Source of the DNA: Pseudoflavitalea rhizosphaerae | GTDB taxonomy: Bacteria; Bacteroidota; Bacteroidia; Chitinophagales; Chitinophagaceae | Assembly (NCBI RefSeq): GCF_003991355.1 | Contig: NZ_RCSU01000003.1 | Location: 516,029-580,028 of the forward strand | Length of the DNA stretch: 64,000 nt | Reading direction: 5' to 3' | Shown: piece after piece, positions 54,458 to 62,816 of the stretch | How the letters are laid out: each line of letters begins with the position of its first letter | How positions within the stretch are numbered: position 1 is the stretch's first letter | Notes under the pieces: generated by a model | Told to the model about the DNA's origin: nothing | Databases searched by the model: none | What the model saw: only the letters and a program-made list of their open reading frames with translations | Made by a program: the position numbers and the translations under genes

Positions 54458-54502
54458 GGGGAACAGAACAATATTTCTTTATTTCAAAACAAAACAGGGA
54501 TC

Positions 54503-54859
54503 ATGAACAATTACGAATTGATGGTGATTTTTACCCCTGTGCTTTCTGATGACGACTTCAAAACCGCTCAGAAAAAATACACTGACTTTATCAAAGATAA
54601 TGGCGGTGTAGTTGTGCACGAAAATCCCTGGGGTCTGAAATCACTGGCGTATCCGATCCAGAAAAAGACCACTGGTCTGTACTGGGTACTGGAATACCAA
54701 GCGCCATCCACCTTCAATGAGCAGTTCAAAATTCAGATGCTCCGTGACGAGAACATTCTCCGTCACATGTTCACTGCACTCGATAAATACGCCGTCGAGT
54801 ACAATGGTAAAAAGAGAAGTGGTGTACCTACAGGAACTGAAAAAGCAATCGAGGGTTAA
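54503..54859 (+). CDS. rpsF: 30S ribosomal protein S6
   Basis: 118 residues from ATG 54503; longer frames begin in the leader. [50 protein letters not shown] are canonical bS6. First gene of rpsF-rpsR-rplI; ssb, often present between S6 and S18 genes elsewhere, is absent. Confidence 0.98.
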   Translation: MNNYELMVIFTPVLSDDDFKTAQKKYTDFIKDNGGVVVHENPWGLKSLAYPIQKKTTGLYWVLEYQAPSTFNEQFKIQMLRDENILRHMFTALDKYAVEYNGKKRSGVPTGTEKAIEG

Positions 54860-54864
54860 TCATC

Positions 54865-55131
54865 ATGGCAAAAGCAAATGAGATCAAATACCTGACGGCC
54901 ATTAAAACTGAGAAGCCAAGGAAGAAATTCTGCCGTTTCAAAAAGTATGGTATCAAGTATATCGATTATAAGGACGCAGAGTTCCTGAAAAAATTCCTGA
55001 ACGAACAAGGTAAGATGCTGCCCCGCCGCATTACCGGTAACTCTCTGAAGTACCAGCGTAAAGTGGCTCAGGCTGTGAAAAAAGCCCGTCAGATGGCTTT
55101 GCTGCCTTATGTAACAGACCTTTTAAAATAA
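54865..55131 (+). CDS. rpsR: 30S ribosomal protein S18
   Basis: 88 residues. bS18 core with [62 protein letters not shown]. Five nt after rpsF stop. Binds S6 on the small subunit. Confidence 0.98.
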   Translation: MAKANEIKYLTAIKTEKPRKKFCRFKKYGIKYIDYKDAEFLKKFLNEQGKMLPRRITGNSLKYQRKVAQAVKKARQMALLPYVTDLLK

Positions 55132-55137
55132 GGAGGA
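55131..55137 (+). promoter_or_regulatory. Strong ribosome binding site of rplI
   Basis: AAGGAGG, 4 nt before the rplI ATG and overlapping the rpsR stop. Shine-Dalgarno sequences are weak or absent at most genes in this window, so this is noteworthy. Confidence 0.6.
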
Positions 55138-55141
55138 CACC

Positions 55142-55588
55142 ATGGACATTATACTCATTCAAGACGTAGATAACTTAGGTGCCAAAAACGAGGTTGTAAA
55201 AGTTCGCAACGGATACGCCCGTAACTTCCTTATTCCGCAAAAATTTGCGGTAGAGGCTTCTTCATCCAATCTGAAACAACTGGAAGAAAGGATGAAGATC
55301 GTTCGCAAGAAGGAAGAAGTGATGCTGGCAGCAATCAAGGAAGTAATCGCCAAACTGAAAGATGGTGTACTGAGGATCGGTGCTAAAACCGGTACCAGTG
55401 GCAAGATCTTCGGCAGCGTAACTTCTCTCCAGATCAGCCGCGCTATCCGCGAGCAAAAAGGATATGAGATCGATCGCAAGAAGATCTCTATCGTTGACGA
55501 AGTTAAAGAACTGGGCACCTACAAAGCCAATATCGATTTCGGCAACGGTCATGCTACCGAAGTTGAATTCGAAGTTGTAGCTGAGTAA
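55142..55588 (+). CDS. rplI: 50S ribosomal protein L9
   Basis: 148 residues. N-terminal IILIQDVDNLGAKNEVVKVRNGYARNFLIPQKFA, helix linker, C-terminal GKIFGSVTSLQISRAI. Last gene of the operon, ended by a terminator 23 nt after the stop. Confidence 0.98.
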   Translation: MDIILIQDVDNLGAKNEVVKVRNGYARNFLIPQKFAVEASSSNLKQLEERMKIVRKKEEVMLAAIKEVIAKLKDGVLRIGAKTGTSGKIFGSVTSLQISRAIREQKGYEIDRKKISIVDEVKELGTYKANIDFGNGHATEVEFEVVAE

Positions 55589-55610
55589 TCTCAAAGTCTG
55601 CAGATAATTC

Positions 55611-55645
55611 AAGAGGGTGGAACAACATTTCCACCCTCTTTTTTT
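55611..55645 (+). terminator. Terminator of rpsF-rpsR-rplI
   Basis: AAGAGGGTGGAA, 6-nt loop, TTCCACCCTCTT, then T7: strong intrinsic terminator. Confidence 0.92.
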
Positions 55646-55947
55646 GTGGTCATCCGTATTCCTCCATCCGGGCCGGCCGCAAACAGGACCGGCCCATTCC
55701 CCGGAACCCGCTCCACACTTAATCCTTTGTATATCGGGTACATATCGTAATTTCTTCAAATGCTTGCCCAATCAGGATTTGACCGAAATTTTATTTGGTA
55801 AATCAAATTATTTCTTATCTTCATGTATGGTTAATGAACTTGTTCTCTTGTACTGTAGTGCTTTACCTGTTTTTCCGGTTTCCTCAGTTCATTGAAGCAA
55901 CTTGCGTCATTATCTGCTTTTTCAGAACATCTAAAATTATTGTTACA
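55646..55947 (+). other. Long leader region of the RRM protein gene
   Basis: About 300 bp without a credible gene; the open frames here include the upstream part of the RRM frame but show no start. Long untranslated leaders are known for cold-shock RNA-binding proteins, so post-transcriptional control is possible; no clear promoter was found. Confidence 0.4.
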
Positions 55948-56313
55948 ATGAACATTTACGTAGGGAACCTTTCCTGGCAAATGACCGATGACGATCTGAG
56001 AACCTTATTCGAACAATATGGTTCTGTTACTTCTGCAAAAATCGTAAAGGACAAAGCCAGTGGTCGCAGCAAAGGCTTCGGTTTCGTTGAAATGCCTGAA
56101 GACGGCGAAGCTCAGAACGCGCTCACCAGCCTGTACGAATCTGAAGTATTAGGCAGAAAAATCATCGTTAACGAAGCGCAACCCAAACCACAAAATGGTG
56201 GCGGTGGCGGAGGCTTCAAGAAGAGAAGCTTCGGCGGCGGCTCCGGTGGTGGCGGCGGCTACAAGAAAGGCGGCTTCAACAGGGGCGGCGGCGGTTACAA
56301 CAGGGATTTCTAA
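55948..56313 (+). CDS. RRM-domain RNA-binding protein with glycine-rich tail
   Basis: 121 residues from ATG 55948. One RRM (about 1-78): RNP2 IYVGNLS, RNP1 KGFGFVEM, and the typical FEQYGSV..A.I. The tail (about 85-121) is glycine-rich with GGGGGF, KKR and RGG-like runs. Cytoplasmic single-RRM proteins of this type bind RNA and often respond to cold; exact role unknown. Terminator follows. Confidence 0.93.
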   Translation: MNIYVGNLSWQMTDDDLRTLFEQYGSVTSAKIVKDKASGRSKGFGFVEMPEDGEAQNALTSLYESEVLGRKIIVNEAQPKPQNGGGGGGFKKRSFGGGSGGGGGYKKGGFNRGGGGYNRDF

Positions 56314-56344
56314 TCAACTCAACTAATCGCTTTTAGTCTATCAT

Positions 56345-56378
56345 AATCCTCTTGTTTACGGACAAGAGGATTTTTTTT
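56345..56378 (+). terminator. Terminator of the RRM protein gene
   Basis: AATCCTCTTGT, 6-nt loop, ACAAGAGGATT followed by a T tract: strong intrinsic terminator, 32 nt past the stop. Confidence 0.92.
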
Positions 56379-56752
56379 GCGCCTGCACCCGGCAATATAA
56401 CAGCAACGAATAACCGCAGATCAGCGGTCAAATTATACTCCTGTTTTTCTCCTCATTTTTTCTTATATTACTATATGATCCCAGCACCCTATGTTTAATA
56501 GTTTTTTAATGCTGTTTTAACCCTCTGATAAGGTTCAGAGGCCATATTACCGCCGCGCCATTATGGGCCGCTGTGAAGCCAGGAAATATATCCACAATTG
56601 ATGCATTTTTTATCGTTCTCAGGGTGTTAAGGCATGGCTTTTGTCAACTATAACAATGCATCTGCCAATTTCCCTCAGAACCATCCGGCAGGATTTTCCA
56701 GATAAGTGCAGAAAGATCAATACAAACCGTAGTAAATCAAAAGGAGGTACTT
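56379..56752. other. Gene-free region before the GT-HAD gene
   Basis: 374 bp with A/T-rich stretches; no promoter motif of confidence and no gene. The last bases hold AAGGAGG (56741-56747), a strong ribosome binding site for the GTG start at 56753. Confidence 0.5.
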
Positions 56753-58132
56753 GTGCTAACTGTTATTGTCCCGGTGTTAAATGAAGAGAATACGATTGCG
56801 AATGTGGTCAGGTTCTGCCTCAGTTCCCCTCTTGTGAATGAAGTAATTGTGGTTGACGATAAATCTGAGGACAAAACGACACAAATTGCAAGCGCAGCAG
56901 GCGCCAAAGTGATCACCAGCCAGGTGAGAGGGAAAGGTATTTCCATGAAAGATGGTATCGATGCAGCCTCCAATGATATTGTGATCTTCCTGGACGGAGA
57001 TATCGATCCATATCCGGAAGAAACCATTTCGAAGCTGGCCGACCCACTGGTAAAGGATGAAGTGGATTTCGTGAAAGGAAGTTTCGCACGCAACGCAGGC
57101 CGCGTAACAGAGTTGGTGGCTAAACCGCTGCTCAATATCTTCTATCCCGGCCTCTCCCATTTTGAACAACCGCTTAGCGGCATGATCGCCGGTAAAAAAT
57201 CATTCTTCCAGAAAATAGATCTGCTCAACGATTACGGTGTTGATATCGGCATACTCATCGATATGTACCTGATGAAAGCACGCATCCGCGAAGTGAACAT
57301 CGGTTATATCGAAAACAAATCAAAGCCCTGGCAGGCACTCGGCAAAATGAGTGGAGAAGTGAGCCGCGCCATCATCACCAAAGCGCAACGCAGGCACCCA
57401 CAGGAAATCAGTGAGGAAGATATCATGAGTATTGAAGCTGTCAGCGGGGAAATGAACAGAACGCTCCGTGAAAAGCTCAGTGGCTTCCATAAGATGGCCA
57501 TCTTTGATATGGATGATACCATTCTTCTTGGCCGGACCATCGACGCCTGTGCCCAAAAGTTTGGGTTCACCGCTAAACTTGATGACCTCCGCTCGCAGGA
57601 GAAGGACCCCATCATCCTTACCAAGCGCATCGGCCTGCTGTTGAAAGGACGCACTATCGACGATATGCTCAATGTTGTGTCTGAGATTCCTATGGTGCCC
57701 GATATCAAAGAAGTGATCGCTGAACTGAAGTCACGTGGTTATATCATCGGCATCATCAGCAACAGCTATACGCTCGTCGCCAATTATGTGAAGCAACAGA
57801 TCGGCGCTGATTTCACTTATGCCAACCAGCTTGAATTCTTTGAAGGTAAATGCACCGGCGAAGTAAACCTCCCGTCGTACTGGTTCGGATCGCCGGAAAG
57901 CATCTGCGGACATGCTTACTGTAAAACGAACGTTCTGCAGCATGTTTGCGATAAATACAGTGTTCAATTGAAAAACTGCATAGTGGTGGGCGATAGCCGG
58001 GACGACCGTTGCATGATCGGACATGGTGGCAAGGGCGTTGCATTCCGGACAAAAGATGAGCTGCTCAGGACCATTGCAGGCACCAATATAGAAGAAGAAA
58101 GCTTCCAGACATTACTGGAGCTGGCTGTTTAA
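56753..58132 (+). CDS. Fusion of GT81-like glycosyltransferase and HAD phosphatase (glucosyl-3-phosphoglycerate synthase/phosphatase-like)
   Basis: 459 residues, GTG start with AAGGAGG 5 nt before it. N-terminal glycosyltransferase (about 1-215): VIVPVLNEENTI, DDKSEDKT, metal site DGD (81-83), then GRVTELVAKPLLNIFYPGL and YGVDIGILIDMYL, the blocks of GT81 GpgS-type enzymes. C-terminal HAD domain (about 247-440): DMDDT with Asp252/Asp254, ISNSYTLVANYV, and GDSRDDRCMI. The pair of activities would make a glucosylglycerate-type compatible solute from NDP-sugar and 3-phosphoglycerate in one protein; donor and acceptor are inferred from family resemblance. A universal stress protein gene follows after 15 nt. 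Confidence 0.8.
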   Translation: MLTVIVPVLNEENTIANVVRFCLSSPLVNEVIVVDDKSEDKTTQIASAAGAKVITSQVRGKGISMKDGIDAASNDIVIFLDGDIDPYPEETISKLADPLVKDEVDFVKGSFARNAGRVTELVAKPLLNIFYPGLSHFEQPLSGMIAGKKSFFQKIDLLNDYGVDIGILIDMYLMKARIREVNIGYIENKSKPWQALGKMSGEVSRAIITKAQRRHPQEISEEDIMSIEAVSGEMNRTLREKLSGFHKMAIFDMDDTILLGRTIDACAQKFGFTAKLDDLRSQEKDPIILTKRIGLLLKGRTIDDMLNVVSEIPMVPDIKEVIAELKSRGYIIGIISNSYTLVANYVKQQIGADFTYANQLEFFEGKCTGEVNLPSYWFGSPESICGHAYCKTNVLQHVCDKYSVQLKNCIVVGDSRDDRCMIGHGGKGVAFRTKDELLRTIAGTNIEEESFQTLLELAV

Positions 58133-58147
58133 CAACTTACTTAAATT

Positions 58148-59038
58148 ATGAAAAGAACGTCTATGCCAAAAACTCTGTATAATATCCTGGTTCCCGTTGA
58201 TTTCACGGCAAAGAACAAATGGGCTATCAGCAAGGCCATCGAACTGGCCAATACCTTCCACTGTAACGTACACCTGGTGCACGTTTCGTCGGGAGCCCTG
58301 ATGCCATTGCTACCGCTGGACATGAGCATGCTGATGCCATCCTATGATGCAGCAGACATGACCAATGCCAGGAAGAAACTGGAAAACCTCCGTGATATTT
58401 ACAGCAATCATATCTGCGGAGGTGGCAAGCTGGAGATCAGCCTCCTCAAAGGCAATCCCAGTCAGCAACTGGCCGACTATATCCAGAAATTTGAAATGGA
58501 CCTGGTGGTGGTAGGGCTTGCCCGCTTCAACCTTCTGCATCGTGTGCTGAGCACCGTTAGCATCAGCAGGTTGGCGCACAAAACAAATGTACCGGTGCTC
58601 ACTATCCGCTCCAGTGGACTGGTTAGTCATTTCAAGAAGATCGTGTTGCCACTGACAGACAATCTGCCGTTGCACCGTATCAAATTTGCCACCATGCTGG
58701 CGCGCACTTTCAAATCCACTGTATACCTGGTAAGCCTCCGTGATGAGCAGAAAGAACAGAACGCTGCCAAGAGCATCATGGATACCACCCTGGAAGTGAT
58801 CCAGAGCCTCAGTACCATTCCTGTACAATGTTTCCTGCTGGAAGGAAAGAATCTCGCAAAGAGTACACTGGAATTCTCCAAACGCATCAATGCTGACCTG
58901 ATCATGGCCAACCCGCTGAAAGAATTCCATATGCCGGGCTGGTGGAACAGGATCACCAGAAAACTATTATCATATGGCTCCAGGATCCCCGTGATCACAG
59001 ACAGCCGCAACAATAATGAAACGATCTCAGCATCTTAA
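58148..59038 (+). CDS. Tandem universal stress protein
   Basis: 296 residues, two UspA-like domains (about 5-150 and 155-285). Each begins with a hydrophobic strand and Asp/Lys (LVPVDFTAKNKWAISKAIELA; IVLPLTDNLPLHRIKFATMLA); VVVGLARFN is the G-rich end of the first. ATP-binding G-2x-G-9x-G motifs are not clearly conserved, so ATP binding is doubtful. Co-transcribed with the GT-HAD fusion, hinting at stress-linked use. Confidence 0.88.
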   Translation: MKRTSMPKTLYNILVPVDFTAKNKWAISKAIELANTFHCNVHLVHVSSGALMPLLPLDMSMLMPSYDAADMTNARKKLENLRDIYSNHICGGGKLEISLLKGNPSQQLADYIQKFEMDLVVVGLARFNLLHRVLSTVSISRLAHKTNVPVLTIRSSGLVSHFKKIVLPLTDNLPLHRIKFATMLARTFKSTVYLVSLRDEQKEQNAAKSIMDTTLEVIQSLSTIPVQCFLLEGKNLAKSTLEFSKRINADLIMANPLKEFHMPGWWNRITRKLLSYGSRIPVITDSRNNNETISAS

Positions 59039-59065
59039 TTTTTAAGTAGTTGTTTTTAGGGTTAT

Positions 59066-59092
59066 GCCTCCTCTGTCCAGGGGAGGCTTTTT
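59066..59092 (+). terminator. Terminator after the universal stress protein
   Basis: GCCTCC / GGAGGC stem with a 10-nt loop then TTTTT, overlapping the stop of the convergent methyltransferase gene. Confidence 0.8.
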
Positions 59093-59963
59093 AGTCCCTA
59101 ACGGCCATCGCTACACGGTAAAACTCATATCCGCGCTCGGGCCTTTCAGGCATATAATCTTCCCTGTATTCAACTGCGCCTTTATCGGCTTCCAGGGTAC
59201 AATTGAATTTCTTACAATAATCTTTCAACTCTTCCGGATCGAAACCGAAAGTCCAGGTCTCTTCCAGCTCAGCCAGGTCATTCAAGAGTTTTTGTGCGCC
59301 GAAGAAAGAACCGGGATCATCAAAAACCTGCTGGTGAACATATGTGAAGATGAGGCAGGAGCCGGACGCGAACTGGCTGAAGAATTTGAAAGTATTGTCT
59401 ACTGCCTGATCGGAAAGATAATTGGTAACACCTTCCCAAATGAAAGCTGTAGGAATGCTCATATCGATATGCCTTGTTTGCGCAAGGTCATCCAGGCTTT
59501 GTTCATTGAAATCGATCTGGTAGAAACGGACATTTGCAGGCAGCTTCCCCATTTCACTTTGCAAGGCGCCCAGTTTTCTTTTTGCTGTATTGGGATGGTC
59601 TATCTCTATAACGGGAATATCCTGTAAATAATCCAGTCTGAGCGCCCTTGTATCGTAACCGGCGCCTAAAATTATGACCTGCTGAACACCCTTGTTGATA
59701 CTGGCTTTCAGCAGGTCATCGATATATCTTGTTCTCGCTACGCCGGAAGTAAATCCGCCCGGCAACTCCTTGTGGATCTTCCACCGGAGATATTTTCTCA
59801 CCAACGGGACGGGCGAATAACGCACGGCCCGTTTCAGTTTATTATCGAGAAAAAAAACAGCATAGGGATCGTAGAAAAGGCGCTTACCTTCCGGTCTCGT
59901 TGATTCGAGTGCTCTGAAGAAAGCCATATATAGGGCGGTGCGGCTGGCCTTGTCTACTTTCAT
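59091..59963 (-). CDS. Class I SAM-dependent methyltransferase (leucine carboxyl methyltransferase-like)
   Basis: 290 residues. SAM-binding IILGAGYDTRALRL, VIEIDHPNTAKRK, FIWEGVTNYLS and GFTSGVARTRYIDDLL place it in the LCM/TIGR00027 family. Such enzymes methylate carboxylates or hydroxyls of small molecules; target unknown. Convergent with the stress protein gene; upstream lies the sixth-family palindrome copy 5. Confidence 0.88.
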   Translation of the reverse strand: MKVDKASRTALYMAFFRALESTRPEGKRLFYDPYAVFFLDNKLKRAVRYSPVPLVRKYLRWKIHKELPGGFTSGVARTRYIDDLLKASINKGVQQVIILGAGYDTRALRLDYLQDIPVIEIDHPNTAKRKLGALQSEMGKLPANVRFYQIDFNEQSLDDLAQTRHIDMSIPTAFIWEGVTNYLSDQAVDNTFKFFSQFASGSCLIFTYVHQQVFDDPGSFFGAQKLLNDLAELEETWTFGFDPEELKDYCKKFNCTLEADKGAVEYREDYMPERPERGYEFYRVAMAVRD

Positions 59964-60044
59964 GTGTTTCGATTATTAACAGTAAAATAATCATTCCACA
60001 TAAGAACGCCAAAACGGACTATTGCAGTTGTAACAGTTTGTGGC

Positions 60045-60149
60045 CAGTCGCTCGCCTCTGGCGAGTGACCAGTATTGGTTCGCCTCCGGCGAACACCGCG
60101 TCGCCGGAGGCGACTAAATAAAAGTCACTCGCCAGAGGCGAGCGACTGC
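60045..60149 (+). repeat. Compound palindrome, copy 5
   Basis: Complete four-module copy: CAGTCGCTCGCCTCTGGCGAG, GTTCGCCTCCGGCGAAC, CACCGCGTCGCCGGAGGCGAC and GTCACTCGCCAGAGGCGAGCG in order, between the methyltransferase start and the DUF1080 gene end. Confidence 0.92.
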
Positions 60150-60179
60150 CAGCTCTCTGACCTTTTTGGCCACATGCCG

Positions 60180-61544
60180 TTACAACTGCTTTATTTTGAT
60201 GCTTCGGAAGCTCACCGAATCGCCATGGTCCTGCAACAGGATATGGCCTTTGGGCGCTTCTCCGAAATTAGGCCACACTTTGTATTTGCTTTTTGCAACC
60301 AGCTCCCTGTACGCCTGTGACCCGCGATCATATTCCAGTACCTTCACTCCATTCAGATAATGCTCTACATGATTATTAGGATACACTACCAGCCTGGCTG
60401 TATTCCAGTTGCCCGGCTGCCTGATGAAGCGGGATGTTTTCTCTGCCCTGATCAGGTCATAGAGAGAAGCCAGTGTTCGGTTGCCGTTGAGTCCAAGTTT
60501 TGCATCGGGATGAAGCGTATCATCCAGTAACTGGTATTCAAGCCCGATAGCAGAACCTTTGCTGTCTTCCTTCAGGGTAACAAAATATTTCACGCCGGAA
60601 TTGGCGCCGGGCGTGAGTTTGAAGTCCCAGGAGAGATCGAATGCAGCGTACTCGTCAAGCGTAACGATATCGCCACCATTGGTGGATTCCTTTCCATCAG
60701 AGCCCAATACATTCAGCAAGCCATCCTTAACTTCCCATCCCTTTTCCGGGAAAGTCTTGCCTTTGGCGCTTCTCCAGCCACTGGTGGATGTTCCGTCGAA
60801 GAGCAGCTTCCAGCCATTCTTCTTTTCATAGGCGGATAAATTGTTGGGGATCGCATTGTAAACGTATACGCCTTTACCGAATGCTTCGGGCTTGAGGTTG
60901 GAGGTTTTGATACGGATATTCTTCCACCAGATCTTCTTGCCTTCCTGCTCGGGTTTGTTGATGCTGTGCACCTGCAGTGCGATGAACCCTGCAGCGTCCA
61001 TAGTGTCTACCACATAAGCGCAGGGCACGCCATTGATCCATGTTTTCAGATGATGACCTATCGCTTCTATTTTTACATGATTCCATTCTCCGTTCTTCCA
61101 GGCATCCTGTGCATTTTTATTGAGCGATAATGCGTAGAGCCATTCCCTTCTTCCTTCATCATAAATTCCTCCGGTCCATTTGCGCGGGGAAGGATCGATG
61201 TCCAGTTGATAACCGAACACGCGGCCTGCACCATTATTGCCTGCCGGGTTGATATGGCTGCGGAACTGAACCCCGGAATTGGAAGTGATGTCTTCCATTT
61301 TCATATCGCATTCCAGGATAAAGTCTCCATACTCTTTTTCTGTCATCAGGAATGTATTGGGCGACTTCCCCACAGTAGTTCCCACCAGCATTCCATTTTC
61401 CACCTGGTAATTGGCTTTGCCGAGCTTCTTCCATCCATTGAGCGTTTTTCCGTCGAAAAGGCTGGTCCAGCCTTTTTCGGACGGCTGCGCAAATACAGCG
61501 GGAACGGCCATTGTAGCAAGTATGAATCCAATGATCTTTCTCAT
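60180..61544 (-). CDS. Secreted tandem DUF1080 (3-keto-disaccharide hydrolase-like) protein
   Basis: 454 residues from ATG 61544, after a signal peptide (cleavage near VFAQ). Two DUF1080/LamG-like beta-sandwich domains: about 25-210 (WTSLFDGKTLNGWKKLG; VQFRSHINPAGNNGAGRVFGYQLDID) and about 225-454 (WKLLFDGTSTSGW; GVKYFV; GLEYQLLDD). Family members cleave 3-keto sugars. Fourteen nt after the oxidoreductase gene, likely a catabolic pair. A longer open frame (to 61634) is not credible. Confidence 0.9.
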   Translation of the reverse strand: MRKIIGFILATMAVPAVFAQPSEKGWTSLFDGKTLNGWKKLGKANYQVENGMLVGTTVGKSPNTFLMTEKEYGDFILECDMKMEDITSNSGVQFRSHINPAGNNGAGRVFGYQLDIDPSPRKWTGGIYDEGRREWLYALSLNKNAQDAWKNGEWNHVKIEAIGHHLKTWINGVPCAYVVDTMDAAGFIALQVHSINKPEQEGKKIWWKNIRIKTSNLKPEAFGKGVYVYNAIPNNLSAYEKKNGWKLLFDGTSTSGWRSAKGKTFPEKGWEVKDGLLNVLGSDGKESTNGGDIVTLDEYAAFDLSWDFKLTPGANSGVKYFVTLKEDSKGSAIGLEYQLLDDTLHPDAKLGLNGNRTLASLYDLIRAEKTSRFIRQPGNWNTARLVVYPNNHVEHYLNGVKVLEYDRGSQAYRELVAKSKYKVWPNFGEAPKGHILLQDHGDSVSFRSIKIKQL

Positions 61545-61557
61545 GATAAAAGCAGGA

Positions 61558-62766
61558 TTATTTTGAAAAGTTATAAGAAGGTTTCCATTGCTGAAGAGTA
61601 TGCGTATAAGCGGCAGCGTTAGCAAGGTGAACACATACGGCAGTAGTGGCCCCGGTGATCACATTGGATGCAGGAAACTTTTTCTCGGTGATGCATGAAT
61701 GGAAATCTGTCAGTGCATACCAGGTGCCATCTTTTCCTTTTTCTTTGAGGATAGGGATACCGCCATCTTTATTCCATTCTATTTTTGTGGCGCCGCTAAC
61801 GCCGTCCACTACCTGCAATTCCTTGCGCATGGCGGGTTCGGGATAGAACACGCCTTCATTCACCAGTAGCGCCACAGTGCCTTTGGTGCCTTTGATCTTG
61901 AAGATGTATCCTTCGCGTGAATTACCGCAAGTGGCGCCGAAGTTGCCGATCATATTCTCTTTGTTGTAACGGAGTACCACCTGTACATTGTCGAAAGTTT
62001 CCCTTCCGTCTTTGTAGAAATCGATACCTCCTGTACCGAGTACTTCATCGGGATGTGTATCGAAAGCCCAGTTGATGAAATCGATCTGGTGCGAAAGCAG
62101 TTCTGCCACCAGTCCACCGGAATAGGCTTTGTACATCCGCCAGTTCACCTGCTTGTCTGTATATCCCTGGGGAACAGTCCTTCGCCAGTTCCAGTTGCGG
62201 TCCCAACGGCAATCTATATGCGTTACTTTTCCGAGATATCCTTTTTCGATCATCTCCTTCACTTTGAAATAGAGCGGCACATAACGATACTGATGCCCTA
62301 CCTGTAGAACCTGCGCGGGATGCTGCTTTGCGAGCTGCACCAATTTGGATGCTTCGGGGATATTGTAGGTCATGGTCTTTTCCAGGAAAACATGTTTCCC
62401 TGCTGCGAGTGCATCTGCCGCAATGGCGTAATGCGTATTCAGTGGCGTGGCGATGATCACTGCATCCAGGTTTTTATCTACCAGCAGCTTGCGATGGTCT
62501 TTGTACCCTTTTACATTTTGATCATTTGTTGCTTTCAGCATTTCCCGGAGGCGGAAATCCAGTACATCACATACAGCGGTAACCTTGAATGATTCAGGGA
62601 GCTCCTGCATGATGCTGAGGATGCCCCGGCCTCTGTCGCCACATCCGATAAAACCGATATTGATCGTTTGCCGGAATTTGCTGCCGAATGCAGCCATGAG
62701 TTGCTGATGAAGCAAGAGGCCGCCAGTCAATACGCCGGCCTGCTGAAGAAATTTCCGTCTGCTCAT
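61558..62766 (-). CDS. Tat-exported Gfo/Idh/MocA-family oxidoreductase
   Basis: 402 residues. Twin-arginine signal SRRKFLQQAGVL, then Rossmann fold (INIGFIGCGDRGRGI), EKTMTYNIPEAS and a GFO/IDH/MocA C-terminal domain (VAELLSHQIDFINWAF; His of the latter could be catalytic). Likely oxidises a sugar to its 3-keto form outside the cytoplasm or uses a bound cofactor, feeding the downstream DUF1080 protein. Substrate unknown. Confidence 0.9.
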   Translation of the reverse strand: MSRRKFLQQAGVLTGGLLLHQQLMAAFGSKFRQTINIGFIGCGDRGRGILSIMQELPESFKVTAVCDVLDFRLREMLKATNDQNVKGYKDHRKLLVDKNLDAVIIATPLNTHYAIAADALAAGKHVFLEKTMTYNIPEASKLVQLAKQHPAQVLQVGHQYRYVPLYFKVKEMIEKGYLGKVTHIDCRWDRNWNWRRTVPQGYTDKQVNWRMYKAYSGGLVAELLSHQIDFINWAFDTHPDEVLGTGGIDFYKDGRETFDNVQVVLRYNKENMIGNFGATCGNSREGYIFKIKGTKGTVALLVNEGVFYPEPAMRKELQVVDGVSGATKIEWNKDGGIPILKEKGKDGTWYALTDFHSCITEKKFPASNVITGATTAVCVHLANAAAYTHTLQQWKPSYNFSK

Positions 62767-62816
62767 AGTCAGTGTTTCAGAACCTTTTAAAAATTGCCGG
62801 TATCACGGGGCCGGTA

